This document shows, in pieces, positions 43,380 through 52,185 of a DNA stretch of 64,000 nt. The translations under genes and the position numbers were made by a program. The first letter of the stretch is position 1. Every line of letters starts with the position of its first letter. The DNA is from Pseudarthrobacter sp. L1SW. GTDB lineage: Bacteria; Actinomycetota; Actinomycetes; Actinomycetales; Micrococcaceae. The stretch is from positions 682,001 through 746,000 of the forward strand of contig NZ_CP078079.1 in NCBI RefSeq assembly GCF_020809045.1. The letters are read 5' to 3'. The notes beneath the pieces were generated by a model that did no database searches, was not told the DNA's origin, and saw nothing but the letters and a program-made list of their open reading frames with translations.

Positions 43380-44174
43380 CTACTGGGCCTGCCCCGAGCC
43401 TGCCTGCGCTGAGATGATCTTGAAGGTGGCCCCGGCAGGATCGGCGAGCTGCGCTACCCGGCCGAAGTCGCTGTCCGCCGGCCCCTCCAGGACTGTGGCG
43501 CCCATGGCCTTGGCCTGGTCGATGGCGGCATCGGTGTCCTCCACGGAGAAATACACCTGCCAGTGCGAGGGGATCTCACCGGTCAGGTAGCCCGAGGCGT
43601 CCAGGATTCCCGCCTGTGCATTCATCCCCGAGCCCATGGTGGTGTAGCGGAACCCGGGGGCGTCGCTCATGACCTCCGTTTCCCAGCCGAACACATCCTG
43701 ATAGAACTTCACGGCGGCGTCGTAGTCCTTGGCGTGGAGTTCGTGCCAGGCGGCGGTGCCCGGCTCGCCGACCAGCTCGTAGCCAAGCATTTCCCGCGGT
43801 TGCCACACACCGATGGCTGCTCCCGTGGCGTCACCAAACATGGCCATGTGCCCCTGCCCGGGAACGTCCATGGGCGGCATATAGACCTGCCCGCCGTAGG
43901 CTTCCACCGCTTTGGCAGTGGCTGCGGCGTCGTCGGTTCGAAGGTAGGTGGACCACGTGTCAGGCTTGCCCGCCTGGTTCCCGTCCTTCTGCATGATCCC
44001 CGCAACCGCTTTGCCGTTCTTCGATGCGGTCACGTACCCGCCGTATTTTTCCTCGTCCCCGGCCTGGTACTCCCAGCCGAACAGCTCGCCGTAGAAACGC
44101 CGGGCTGTGTTGACGTCGGTGGTCATGAGGTCGATCCAGCAGGGTGCGCCGGGTGTGGGTACGGGGCTGGGCAT
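43380..44174 (-). CDS. Two-domain VOC protein (CFP30B-like)
   Basis: 264 residues made of two tandem VOC modules: CWIDLMTTDVNTARRFYGELFGW (residues 12-34) and WHELHAKDYDAAVKFYQDVFGW (about 143-164), each followed by its metal-site strand set. This is the layout of mycobacterial CFP30B-type proteins. Function is unproven; small-molecule binding or glyoxalase-like chemistry is expected. GAGGAGA stands 6 nt before the ATG. Confidence 0.87.
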   Translation of the reverse strand: MPSPVPTPGAPCWIDLMTTDVNTARRFYGELFGWEYQAGDEEKYGGYVTASKNGKAVAGIMQKDGNQAGKPDTWSTYLRTDDAAATAKAVEAYGGQVYMPPMDVPGQGHMAMFGDATGAAIGVWQPREMLGYELVGEPGTAAWHELHAKDYDAAVKFYQDVFGWETEVMSDAPGFRYTTMGSGMNAQAGILDASGYLTGEIPSHWQVYFSVEDTDAAIDQAKAMGATVLEGPADSDFGRVAQLADPAGATFKIISAQAGSGQAQ

Positions 44175-44291
44175 GGCAGTCTCCTCTTGGTGTGCGCCGG
44201 CAGGCGGGGCCTTCGGGGTGGAACACCCCGACCCTATTTCCGGGGTCTGACACTTTCAAGGGGCCCAGTTTCACGGGGTCCGGCTAAACGA

Positions 44292-44331
44292 AGGACCCCT
44301 GCCGGCCAGCGTACTGGCGGACAGGGGTCCT
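44292..44331 (-). terminator. tRNA-Ser(TGA) terminator
   Basis: AGGACCCCTG pairs with CAGGGGTCCT, with a further pairing CCGCCAG/CTGGC inside. It begins 7 nt after the tRNA. Confidence 0.8.
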
Positions 44332-44337
44332 GTTTCG

Positions 44338-44425
44338 CGGAAGGTAAGAGATTCGAACTCTTGGTACGGGGTTACCGCACACTAGTTTTCAAGACTAGCT
44401 CCTTCGGCCGCTCGGACAACCTTCC
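44338..44425 (-). tRNA. tRNA-Ser(TGA)
   Basis: Class II tRNA: acceptor GGAAGGT with ACCTTCC, anticodon loop CTTGAAA (anticodon TGA, codon UCA), long variable arm, T loop GTTCGAATC. CCA is not encoded. Confidence 0.95.
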
Positions 44426-44532
44426 TCACCCAGTAGTGTTTCATAGGCACTTGCCTGCAACAAAACAGAGCCCGGAAGGTGTCCGGTGCACACTGGTTGC
44501 ACGCAGTATTCAGTCAGAAACGGGAGTGTTCC

Positions 44533-45516
44533 ATGAAAGCCGTCTACATTTCGGAGCCGGGCGGCCCGGAAGTTCTGGAGGTCCGGGAGGCTGAAGCCCC
44601 GGTACCCGGTACCGGAGAGGTGCTGATCGACGTCGTAGCGGCCGGCCTTAACCGGGCGGACGTGCAGCAGCGGAGGGGCCTTTATCCGCCACCGCCCGGC
44701 GCATCGGAAATTCCCGGCCTTGAAGTGTCCGGCAGGATTGCGGGATTCGGTCCCGGTGTCACAAAGGCCTTCTCCCTTGGCGACAAGGTAGTGGCACTGT
44801 TGGCCGGCGGCGGGTACGCGCAGCAGGTGGCGGTCCCGGCCGAGCAGGTCCTGCGCGTGCCCGACGGCGTTGACCTGGTGACGGCAGCTGCCCTTCCCGA
44901 GGTTGCGGCCACGGTCTACTCCAACCTGGTGATGACGGCGCAGTTGCAGGCGGGTGAAACCGTCCTGATCCATGGGGCAACGGGCGGGATCGGCACCATG
45001 GCTATCCAGCTCGCCAAGGCGCTCGGCGCCAGGGTTGCAGCCACTGCCGGATCTGATGAAAAGGTGGGCACGGCAAAAGCCTTCCTGGGGGCCGACATCG
45101 CCATCAATTATGCCGAGGAGGACTTTCCCGAAAGCCTTCGCCGCCAGAACGGGGGCAAGGGCGCGGACGTAATCCTCGACGTCGTGGGCGCCAAATACCT
45201 GGCGCAGAACGTGGACGCGCTCGCCGATTACGGACGCCTGGTGGTCATCGGGCTGCAGGGAGGAACCAAGGGGGAGCTCGACCTGGGGCAGCTGCTCAAG
45301 AAGCGCGCCGCCGTCGTGGCCACCGCGCTGCGCCCGCGTCCGGTAGCGGAAAAGGGCGCCATTATGAACGCCGTCCGCGACGCCGTGTGGCCGCTTATCA
45401 GCGACGGAACCGTCCGCCCGCTCGTGGCAAAGACCTTCCCCCTGGACCAGGTGCGCGCCGCCCACCGGTACTTCGACACCGGCGAGCACGTGGGCAAGGT
45501 CCTCCTGCTGATGTAG
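44533..45516 (+). CDS. NADPH:quinone oxidoreductase-like MDR protein
   Basis: 327 residues. The MDR quinone reductase signature GLNRADVQQRRGLYPPPPGASEIPGLEVSG (residues 38-67) and the cofactor loop LIHGATGGIGTMAIQLAKALG (about 142-162) are both clear. No zinc-site cysteines, as usual for this subfamily. It probably reduces quinones or enoyl compounds with NADPH in the cytoplasm. GGGAG precedes the ATG at 44533 by 6 nt. The PadR regulator starts 38 bp downstream, so the pair may form a stress-inducible unit. Confidence 0.92.
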   Translation: MKAVYISEPGGPEVLEVREAEAPVPGTGEVLIDVVAAGLNRADVQQRRGLYPPPPGASEIPGLEVSGRIAGFGPGVTKAFSLGDKVVALLAGGGYAQQVAVPAEQVLRVPDGVDLVTAAALPEVAATVYSNLVMTAQLQAGETVLIHGATGGIGTMAIQLAKALGARVAATAGSDEKVGTAKAFLGADIAINYAEEDFPESLRRQNGGKGADVILDVVGAKYLAQNVDALADYGRLVVIGLQGGTKGELDLGQLLKKRAAVVATALRPRPVAEKGAIMNAVRDAVWPLISDGTVRPLVAKTFPLDQVRAAHRYFDTGEHVGKVLLLM

Positions 45517-45554
45517 GTTCCGCACGCCGATGCCCGCCAAATACAAGGAACAGC

Positions 45555-46088
45555 ATGTCCATCCGCCACAGCCTCCTCGCCCTGTTGGAGGACCAGCCCC
45601 GCTACGGCTACCAGCTGCGGGTTGAATTCGAGAACCGCACCGGTGCCACGTGGCCGCTCAACATCGGGCAGGTGTACACCACTCTGGACCGGCTGGAACG
45701 CGATGCGCTGGTGGCCAGGGATGGCGACGACGGGAACGGCCACGTGGTCTACAGCATCACCGCGGCCGGCAAGGCCGAAATCCGGAACTGGTTCGCGGTA
45801 CCCGTGGAGCGGAACAGCCCGCCCCGCAACGAGCTTGCCATCAAGCTGGCGCTCGCCGTCACCCTCCCCGGCGTCGACGTCCAGGCCATCATCCAGAACC
45901 AGCGGGTATCGTCCCTCAGGTCACTGCAGGACTACTCGAAGGCCCGCCGGGACACAGCACTGAACCAGCGCGCCGGTGACACGGCGTCGCTGCTGGTCCT
46001 GGACTCCCTGATCTTCCAGGCGGAGGCGGAAGTACGGTGGCTGGACCTGTGCGAGGCCAGGATGATCCAGCAGGCGCAGGGGAAATAG
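45555..46088 (+). CDS. PadR-family transcriptional regulator
   Basis: 177 residues. The N-terminal winged helix (SIRHSLLALLEDQPRYGYQLRVEFE, VYTTLDRLERDALVARDG) is textbook PadR, and the C-terminal helices (about 110-177) would give dimerisation as in the Vir/PadR-s1 group. AAGGAA lies before the ATG. PadR proteins sense phenolic acids or drugs and repress an adjacent gene, so the quinone oxidoreductase 38 bp upstream is the first candidate target. Confidence 0.9.
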   Translation: MSIRHSLLALLEDQPRYGYQLRVEFENRTGATWPLNIGQVYTTLDRLERDALVARDGDDGNGHVVYSITAAGKAEIRNWFAVPVERNSPPRNELAIKLALAVTLPGVDVQAIIQNQRVSSLRSLQDYSKARRDTALNQRAGDTASLLVLDSLIFQAEAEVRWLDLCEARMIQQAQGK

Positions 46089-46182
46089 GAAACACAATTG
46101 GGTCTTTTTGAATGCCACCGGCGGGCATACCGTAAGTTCCACGAACCGTCCGGCCGGGCGGTGGAACCAACGGAGGAAGCTC

Positions 46183-46467
46183 ATGACAACGCACGTCGCC
46201 GACTGCAGCGTAACGAACTGTTCCTTTAACGACCACACCAACTGCAACGCCGCCGCCATCACTGTGGGCGGCGCCGAGAACCATGCACACTGCGCCACCT
46301 TCATCGAGACCGGGATCCACGGCGGACTGCCCAAGGTCCTTGCCGACGTCGGGGCGTGCCAGCGCGCCGAGTGCGTCCACAATGACCACCTGATGTGCAA
46401 AGCACCCGAGGTCCACGTCGGCCCCGGCGCGGACAACGCTGACTGTCTCACATACTCACACGCCTAA
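46183..46467 (+). CDS. Double DUF1540 cysteine-rich protein
   Basis: 94 residues holding two copies of the DUF1540 motif: CSVTNCSFNDHTNCNAAAI with HCATF, and CQRAECVHNDHLMCKAPEV with DCLTY. Each copy has four Cys at fixed spacing and probably binds one metal ion. The role is unknown. GGAGGAAG stands 4 nt before the ATG. It is a single-gene unit with its own hairpin terminator. Confidence 0.9.
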   Translation: MTTHVADCSVTNCSFNDHTNCNAAAITVGGAENHAHCATFIETGIHGGLPKVLADVGACQRAECVHNDHLMCKAPEVHVGPGADNADCLTYSHA

Positions 46468-46492
46468 GCGGTTCCGCGCGTCCAGCGAAGCC

Positions 46493-46527
46493 AAGGCCTC
46501 CGCCCGGACTGTCCGGACGGAGGCCTT
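46493..46527 (+). terminator. Terminator after the DUF1540 gene
   Basis: AAGGCCTCCG pairs with CGGAGGCCTT (inner CCGGA/TCCGG also pair), 26 bp after the stop. The rest of the gap to cstA (to 46732) holds no gene. Confidence 0.75.
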
Positions 46528-46732
46528 CCCTGCGTACGCCGTGCGTTCCTTGCGGCGCGTTTTCAGTGCTTTCAGTGCTTCCCTGTTTCCGTGTTTTGCC
46601 TGTCACTCGCCGCCGCATCCACTCCGCTCGCCGCACGACTTCGCATCGCCATGCACAAACCCCTCTGGAATGGGAGCGCGGCTAGGTAAGCTGGCTTAGT
46701 AGGGGAGACCAGCACCATCTCAAGGAGGAGAC

Positions 46733-49033
46733 ATGGCCAAAACGCCTGATCAGCGGGGAAATGCATCCGGAGGCAGGGGCGTTGCCGCCACCGACCCGGC
46801 CCTGCCGCCCACAGCGGTGGATGACGCGGTCCGTGAGGCCGAAGAGAGGAAGTGGACCCCGGGAAAGATCGCGCTTTGGGCTGCGATTGCACTCCTCGGC
46901 GGCGTGGCCTGGTTCATGCTGGCCATCATCCGCGGCGAGACGGTGAACGCCATCTGGTTTGTGTTCGCTTCGGTCTGCACCTACCTCATTGGCTACCGCT
47001 TCTACTCCAAGGTGATCGAGCGGTACATCACCAAACCTGATGACCGCCGTGCCACGCCTGCCGAGTACAAGGCCGACGGCAAGGACTACGTCCGGACAGA
47101 CCGGAATGTCCTGTTCGGCCACCACTTTGCCGCCATCGCCGGCGCGGGTCCGCTGGTGGGACCCGTGCTGGCCGCGCAGATGGGCTACCTGCCCGGCACA
47201 ATCTGGATTATTATCGGCGTCGTCCTTGCGGGTGCGGTCCAGGACTACCTGGTGATGTTCTTCTCGATGCGGCGCGGCGGACGGTCGCTGGGACAGATGG
47301 CCCGCGAGGAGCTCGGCGTCGTGGGCGGCACCGCCGCCCTAATAGCCACCCTGCTCATCATGGTGATTATCGTCGCCATCCTGGCGCTCGTCGTCGTCAA
47401 TGCCCTGGGTGAAAGCCCGTGGGGTGTCTTCTCGGTCGGCATGACTATCCCGATCGCCCTGTTCATGGGTGTCTACCTGCGCTACCTGCGTCCCGGGAAG
47501 GTCCTGGAAGTATCGCTGATCGGCTTTGTGCTGCTGATGGCGGCCATCATCGGCGGCGGCATCGTGGCCGAAACCCCGTGGGGTGCGGACGTCTTCAGCC
47601 TGGACCGGGTCACCATCGCCTGGGGCATCATCATTTACGGCTTCATCGCGGCCATCCTGCCGGTGTGGCTGCTGCTGGCACCGCGTGACTACCTGTCCAC
47701 GTTCATGAAGATCGGCGTGATCGTGATGCTCGCCGTGGCCATCATTGCGGTCCGCCCGGAAATCACCGTCCCGGCCTTCAGCGAGTTCGCCAGCAGGGAG
47801 AACGGTCCGGTGTTCCCCGGCGCGCTCTTCCCCTTCCTGTTCGTCACCATCGCCTGCGGCGCCCTGTCCGGCTTCCATGCGCTGATCTCCTCGGGCACCA
47901 CTCCAAAGCTGGTGGAGAAGGAACGGCAGACCCGCTTCATTGGCTACGGCGGCATGCTGATGGAGTCCTTCGTGGCGATCATGGCGCTCGTGGCCGCCAT
48001 CTCGATCGACCGCGGCCTCTACTTCGCCATGAACTCGCCGGCGGCGCTGACCGGCGGAACGGTGGAAACAGCCGCTACCTGGGTCAACAGCCTGGGCCTG
48101 GCGGGGGTCAACATCAGCCCGGACCTCCTGGCCCAGACAGCCGAGAACGTGGGCGAGCAAAGCATCGTGTCCCGGACCGGCGGCGCGCCCACGCTCGCCT
48201 TGGGACTGGCGCACATCATGCAGCAGTTCATCGGCGGGACGGCCATGATGGCGTTCTGGTACCACTTCGCCATCATGTTCGAAGCCCTTTTCATCCTCAC
48301 CGCAGTGGACGCCGGCACCCGTGTTGCCCGGTTCATGCTGCAGGACTCGATCGGCAACTTCATCCCCAAGTTCAAAGAGCACTCCTGGCGCCCAGGTGCC
48401 TGGCTCTGCACGGCGATCATGGTCGGGGCCTGGGGCGCCGTGCTGCTGATGGGTGTGACAGACCCCCTGGGCGGCATCAACACGCTGTTCCCGCTCTTCG
48501 GAATCGCCAACCAGCTGCTCGCGGCCATCGCCCTGTCCGTGTGCCTGGCCATCGTAGCCAAGCGCGGCACCTTCAACTACCTCTGGATCGTCGCGCTGCC
48601 GCTGGCGTTCGCCGCCGTGGTCACCATCACGGCAAGCTACCAGAAGATCTTCTCGTCCACCCCGGCAGTGGGCTACTTCGCCAACAACGCGGCCTTCAGC
48701 AAGGCACTGGCCGACGGGAAGACCGAGTTTGGTACCGCAAAGTCCGTGGCAGCCATGGAAGCCGTGGTCCGCAACACTGCCATCCAGGGCTGGCTGTCGG
48801 TGATCTTCGTGGTGCTCAGCATCATTGTGATCGCGACGGCGCTGCTCGCCACGATCAAGGCGTTCCGCAGCCGCACGTCGGGAGCGGTCATCACGGACAA
48901 TGAAGATCCCGCCAAGCCTTCACGGGTCTTTGCCCCTGCCGGGTTGATTCCCACTCCCGCTGAGCGCGAGCTGATGGCGGAATGGGACAAGGTTCCGGCT
49001 GAACTCCGCTTCGAACGGGCAGGTCACCACTGA
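46733..49033 (+). CDS. cstA: Carbon starvation protein, peptide/pyruvate transporter
   Basis: 766 residues with about 16-18 membrane segments. Hallmarks are LFGHHFAAIAGAGPLVGPVLAAQMGYLPG near residue 125, GAVQDYLVMFFSMRRGGRSLGQ (about 165) and AGTRVARFMLQD (about 525). CstA imports peptides or pyruvate when carbon runs short. AAGGAGGAGA gives a very strong ribosome site. Its TGA shares bases with the ATG of the YbdD gene (TGATG), the usual cstA-ybdD coupling. Confidence 0.95.
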   Translation: MAKTPDQRGNASGGRGVAATDPALPPTAVDDAVREAEERKWTPGKIALWAAIALLGGVAWFMLAIIRGETVNAIWFVFASVCTYLIGYRFYSKVIERYITKPDDRRATPAEYKADGKDYVRTDRNVLFGHHFAAIAGAGPLVGPVLAAQMGYLPGTIWIIIGVVLAGAVQDYLVMFFSMRRGGRSLGQMAREELGVVGGTAALIATLLIMVIIVAILALVVVNALGESPWGVFSVGMTIPIALFMGVYLRYLRPGKVLEVSLIGFVLLMAAIIGGGIVAETPWGADVFSLDRVTIAWGIIIYGFIAAILPVWLLLAPRDYLSTFMKIGVIVMLAVAIIAVRPEITVPAFSEFASRENGPVFPGALFPFLFVTIACGALSGFHALISSGTTPKLVEKERQTRFIGYGGMLMESFVAIMALVAAISIDRGLYFAMNSPAALTGGTVETAATWVNSLGLAGVNISPDLLAQTAENVGEQSIVSRTGGAPTLALGLAHIMQQFIGGTAMMAFWYHFAIMFEALFILTAVDAGTRVARFMLQDSIGNFIPKFKEHSWRPGAWLCTAIMVGAWGAVLLMGVTDPLGGINTLFPLFGIANQLLAAIALSVCLAIVAKRGTFNYLWIVALPLAFAAVVTITASYQKIFSSTPAVGYFANNAAFSKALADGKTEFGTAKSVAAMEAVVRNTAIQGWLSVIFVVLSIIVIATALLATIKAFRSRTSGAVITDNEDPAKPSRVFAPAGLIPTPAERELMAEWDKVPAELRFERAGHH

Positions 49034-49236
49034 TGGGCGCGGCCCTCACCGGACTCTCCATCGGGTTCAAGGGCTTCGCCCGGTACCTCGGCGGTGTCAT
49101 GGGCGCGGACGCCTACGCCAAGTACCTGGAGCATCACAGGGCGGCCGGGCACGGGACAGCGCCCCTGACCGAGCGCGAGTTCTGGCGCGACCGGACCGAC
49201 CGCCAGGACAGCAACCCCCAAGGCCGGTGCTGCTGA
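49033..49236 (+). CDS. YbdD/YjiX-family small protein
   Basis: 67 residues with the family signature FARYLGGVMGADAYAKYLEHHRA and the terminal LTEREFWRDRTDRQD. These proteins are encoded with CstA-type transporters and are needed for uptake in studied systems. It overlaps the cstA stop by 1 base. Confidence 0.92.
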   Translation: MGAALTGLSIGFKGFARYLGGVMGADAYAKYLEHHRAAGHGTAPLTEREFWRDRTDRQDSNPQGRCC

Positions 49237-49314
49237 TTGAGCTTGCAGCGGACAAGCCGCCGGGAGGGTTCATCGAGTGAGTCCCGGGTGGATCGCTCAT
49301 GAGAGTATGAACGC

Positions 49315-49944
49315 ATGAGCGATCCACAAGACACTCAGTCAGCTGAGGACCTCCCCGTAGAAGGCACTCCCATCGATGATCGGCAGCCGCCGGTGCCCGC
49401 CCAGGCCGCCCCGGCGGATGGCAGGCCCAAGGGAAGCAACCTCCAGGACCTGGTGGATGAACCGGCCAAGGTGATGCGGATCGGAACCATGATCCGGCAG
49501 CTCCTGGAGGAAGTGAAGTCTGCGCCCCTGGATGACGCTGCCCGGGGCAGGCTCGCCGAGATCCACGCGCGCTCCATCAAGGAGTTGGAGGACGGGCTGG
49601 CACCTGAGCTGGTGGAGGAACTGGACAGGATCAGCCTGCCCTTCTCCGACGAGGCCACTCCCTCCGACGCTGAACTCCGGATAGCCCAGGCCCAGCTTGT
49701 CGGGTGGCTGGAGGGATTGTTCCACGGGATCCAGACTGCCATTGCTGCACAGCATGCGGCCCGTGAGCACGCCGCCGCGCAGATGCAGCTCCGCCAGCTC
49801 CCGCCCGGCACCATGATCGCGCCGGGAGTGGTCATCGGGGAAAACGGGGAGCCGCAGCGCGCCGGTGCGGGTGCCCGGTCCGGAAGCCCGGCACGGCCTG
49901 GCCAGCGGGACGACCCGGACCACGGTCCCGGACAATACCTCTAG
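49315..49944 (+). CDS. bpa: Bacterial proteasome activator
   Basis: 209 residues. A disordered N-terminus, then a helical core (LVDEPAKVMRIGTMIRQLLEEVKSAPLDD, LDRISLPF, AELRIAQAQLVGWLEGLFHGIQTAI) as in Bpa/PafE. It ends in GQYL, the C-terminal motif that docks into the 20S proteasome alpha ring and opens its gate. Bpa rings pass unfolded proteins to the proteasome without ATP. GAGTAT lies 6 nt before the ATG, suggesting leaderless expression. Its presence implies a 20S proteasome elsewhere in the genome. Confidence 0.93.
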   Translation: MSDPQDTQSAEDLPVEGTPIDDRQPPVPAQAAPADGRPKGSNLQDLVDEPAKVMRIGTMIRQLLEEVKSAPLDDAARGRLAEIHARSIKELEDGLAPELVEELDRISLPFSDEATPSDAELRIAQAQLVGWLEGLFHGIQTAIAAQHAAREHAAAQMQLRQLPPGTMIAPGVVIGENGEPQRAGAGARSGSPARPGQRDDPDHGPGQYL

Positions 49945-49951
49945 GTTCCGC

Positions 49952-50428
49952 TTGGGATTTTTCAGCGCCGCCAGGCAGGGGCGCAAGGACGACGCGGAGC
50001 TGGGCCAGGGGCTGTGGCGCCGGGCCCATGACCGTTTCCAGCGGGGCCTGGACCGCTTCCACCAGGTGCTTGAAGGCGTGGAGGACGACCAGCTGTACGC
50101 CGAATTGCTGGAGATCGCCAATGAACTGGCGGGCCTCCTCGAAAGGGTACGGCTGGTGTGCATGGAAGCGCAGCGGCGTTCGCCCAACGACGGCCTTGAT
50201 ATCCCCGTGGCCCTTTCCGGGGTTCACCGCGCCCTGTCCAAGGCCGGCAACTCGCTGGCCACGACCGCCGAAGCAGCCGCCATGCTCCGGCTCGCCGTGG
50301 GCCCCATCCCGGTAGGAGCGGCCTCCGTCCGCCGTCGCGCCGAGTCCGTGTTCCAGCAGGTGGCCGACGCCGAACGGCACCTGAGCGAAGAGGGTTCCGG
50401 GCCGCAGCACTTGGGTATTCCCGGTTAA
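49952..50428 (+). CDS. Helical conserved hypothetical protein next to bpa
   Basis: 158 residues from a TTG at 49952, 7 bp after the bpa stop, with AGG at 6 nt; the frame is open upstream inside bpa but those residues look like a shadow. It is predicted almost all alpha-helical (DRFQRGLDRFHQVLEGVEDDQLYAELLEIANELAGLLERVRLVCMEA), without membrane segments. I know no named family. Its place suggests co-expression with the proteasome activator. Confidence 0.7.
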   Translation: MGFFSAARQGRKDDAELGQGLWRRAHDRFQRGLDRFHQVLEGVEDDQLYAELLEIANELAGLLERVRLVCMEAQRRSPNDGLDIPVALSGVHRALSKAGNSLATTAEAAAMLRLAVGPIPVGAASVRRRAESVFQQVADAERHLSEEGSGPQHLGIPG

Positions 50429-50491
50429 GCGCCTGGCTTACTTTCCGGTAATACCGCCCGGACGGTACCCGCGGTTTGGCAGGATGGACGG

Positions 50492-51337
50492 ATGACACTT
50501 TCACCTACATTGACCTTCAATGACGGAAACACCATCCCCCAGCTCGGCTACGGCGTGTGGCAGGTTGAGGACGGCGTGGCTGAAAAGGTTGTCCGCCAGG
50601 CGTTCGAAGCGGGCTACCGCCACATCGACACCGCCAAGATCTACGGCAACGAGGCGGGTGTGGGCCGGGCGATCGCCAGTTCCGGCCTGTCGCCGGAACA
50701 GCTCTTCATCACCACCAAGCTCTGGAACGCAGACCAGGGGTATGAGTCCACGCTCGCTGCCTTCGAGGATTCGATGGACCGGCTCGGGCTGGAAACCCTG
50801 GACCTTTACCTGATCCACTGGATGCAGCCTAAGCAGGACAAGTACGTGGACACCTGGAAGGCCCTGATCGAGCTGCAGAAGCGCGGCCGGGTCACGTCCA
50901 TTGGTGTTTCAAACTTCACCGTGGAGGGCCTGCAGCGGCTCATCGACGAGACGGGCGTGGTTCCGGCGATCCACCAGATCGAGCTCCACCCGTACTTCAG
51001 CCAGCGGGAACTGCGGGAGTTTGGCGCTTCCAAGGGGATCCTCACCCAGGCATGGTCGCCGCTGGGCCAGGGCGGCGAGCTGCTGGAGGACGCAACGGTG
51101 GCATCCATCGCCGCCAAGCACAACGCAACTCCCGCACAGGTTGTCATCGCCTGGCACCTCGCCATCGGCAACGTGGTGATTCCCAAGTCGGTCACGGAGT
51201 CCCGGATCCGTGAAAACTTCGCAGCGCTCGACGTCAGCCTGGATGACAGCGACGTCGAGGCCATCAACGCGCTGGACCGCTCCGCCAACGGTGAAGGCCG
51301 CATCGGCGCGGATCCTGCAGTTTCCGACTTCGCTTAG
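50492..51337 (+). CDS. Aldo/keto reductase
   Basis: 281 residues, the AKR5 (2,5-diketo-D-gluconate reductase-like) type. Catalytic residues in GYRHIDTAKIYGNE (Asp and Tyr), TTKLW (Lys) and LIHWM (His); the NADPH site is IPKSVTESRIREN near the end. It reduces aldehydes or ketones. CAGGAT lies 6 nt before the ATG, and the overlapping GGA motif is too far for a normal ribosome site, so it is probably leaderless. Confidence 0.93.
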   Translation: MTLSPTLTFNDGNTIPQLGYGVWQVEDGVAEKVVRQAFEAGYRHIDTAKIYGNEAGVGRAIASSGLSPEQLFITTKLWNADQGYESTLAAFEDSMDRLGLETLDLYLIHWMQPKQDKYVDTWKALIELQKRGRVTSIGVSNFTVEGLQRLIDETGVVPAIHQIELHPYFSQRELREFGASKGILTQAWSPLGQGGELLEDATVASIAAKHNATPAQVVIAWHLAIGNVVIPKSVTESRIRENFAALDVSLDDSDVEAINALDRSANGEGRIGADPAVSDFA

Positions 51338-51376
51338 CCGGCGGCCGGCGCCCGAAGCGGGTGCTGGCTCCGCAAA

Positions 51377-51409
51377 CCGCCCCGGCCTGTGTCCAGCAGG
51401 CCGGGGCGG
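51377..51409. terminator. Terminator after the aldo/keto reductase gene
   Basis: 13-bp perfect stem CCGCCCCGGCCTG with its complement, 7-nt loop, then CCTGCTTT. It lies between convergent genes. Confidence 0.85.
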
Positions 51410-51446
51410 CCTGCTTTAAGCGGCGTCAGCAGGGAGCCGGAACTCT

Positions 51447-51632
51447 TCAGGCGGCAGTGCGGACCTGTTCGACGGCCACCGCGTCCACGACGGCCCAGCC
51501 GTCCTCCTCGCGGCAGTACCGGCTGGCGAAGCGCTCGGCGTCGGCCAAAGTGTCAAAGACCTCGGCCCGGGCACGGCCGCAGTCGGAGTCGAAGTACGTG
51601 ACGTGAAATTCCTGTACCAGTTGGTTTTCCAT
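51447..51632 (-). CDS. Small hypothetical protein
   Basis: 61 residues (MENQLVQEFHVTYFDSD...). It looks like one compact alpha/beta domain with two Cys (DCGRARAE, RYCREED). The ATG at 51632 lacks a clear ribosome site. A TTG at 51698 would overlap the stop of the ComJ-like gene as TTGA, but the extra residues look random. No family recognised. Confidence 0.55.
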   Translation of the reverse strand: MENQLVQEFHVTYFDSDCGRARAEVFDTLADAERFASRYCREEDGWAVVDAVAVEQVRTAA

Positions 51633-51694
51633 GAATCCAGTCTGCAACCGGGGTCTGACATTTTTCGGAATCAGCCCCGCGTGTTGCTGTGGGA

Positions 51695-52120
51695 TCAACG
51701 CTCCACCCTGGTCAGGGTGACCATGTAGCGGTCGTCGCCTTCGATGCCGTCGTCATCGATCGATTCCAGGTTGAAGTACTGCACCTCCACCCGGTAGGTG
51801 CCCGGTGGCACCTCCACCTTCCCGCCGCTCATGCCGTTGTCCGTGGGTCCCGATACCTCCACCACTCCGCTGGGGACCTCCAGGATTCCCGTCATGACCC
51901 TGTCCACGCTGCCGGTGAATGACCGCTCCGAGTCGAGGCGGATCAGAACGGGTGCGTTGAAATCGCGCGCGGTGCCCACGGCGATATAGCGGTCGCCCTG
52001 GACGAACATGGATTCGATGGTTTCGTCCGTCCATTTCGCCCAAAGAGCCGAGAAGTCCGCGGTCGAGTCCGAGACCGTGAACTGGTGGTAATCGGTGAAG
52101 AGGTCAAATTCGGCGTCCAT
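51695..52120 (-). CDS. ComJ-like (nuclease inhibitor family) protein
   Basis: 141 residues. Recalled against Bacillus ComJ it shares an ordered set of segments: YHQFTV, WTDETIE, a strand ending APVLIRL, and VPPGTYRV near the end. ComJ binds and inhibits the DNA-entry nuclease NucA. No nucA-like gene adjoins it, so its partner is open. GGAG stands 6 nt before the ATG. It lies 65 bp downstream of the DUF416-like gene in the same direction and may be co-transcribed. Confidence 0.65.
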   Translation of the reverse strand: MDAEFDLFTDYHQFTVSDSTADFSALWAKWTDETIESMFVQGDRYIAVGTARDFNAPVLIRLDSERSFTGSVDRVMTGILEVPSGVVEVSGPTDNGMSGGKVEVPPGTYRVEVQYFNLESIDDDGIEGDDRYMVTLTRVER

Positions 52121-52185
52121 CTCTGCTCCCTACTTGATGTTTATCCGGACCGTGTCCCCCAGAGAGGAAACAAGCTCCTTCAGCC

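Noticed and set aside
46560..46640. A Crp-like site before cstA (GTGTTTTGCCTGTCAC region)
   Set aside because: Only one half-site fits and the spacing is wrong.
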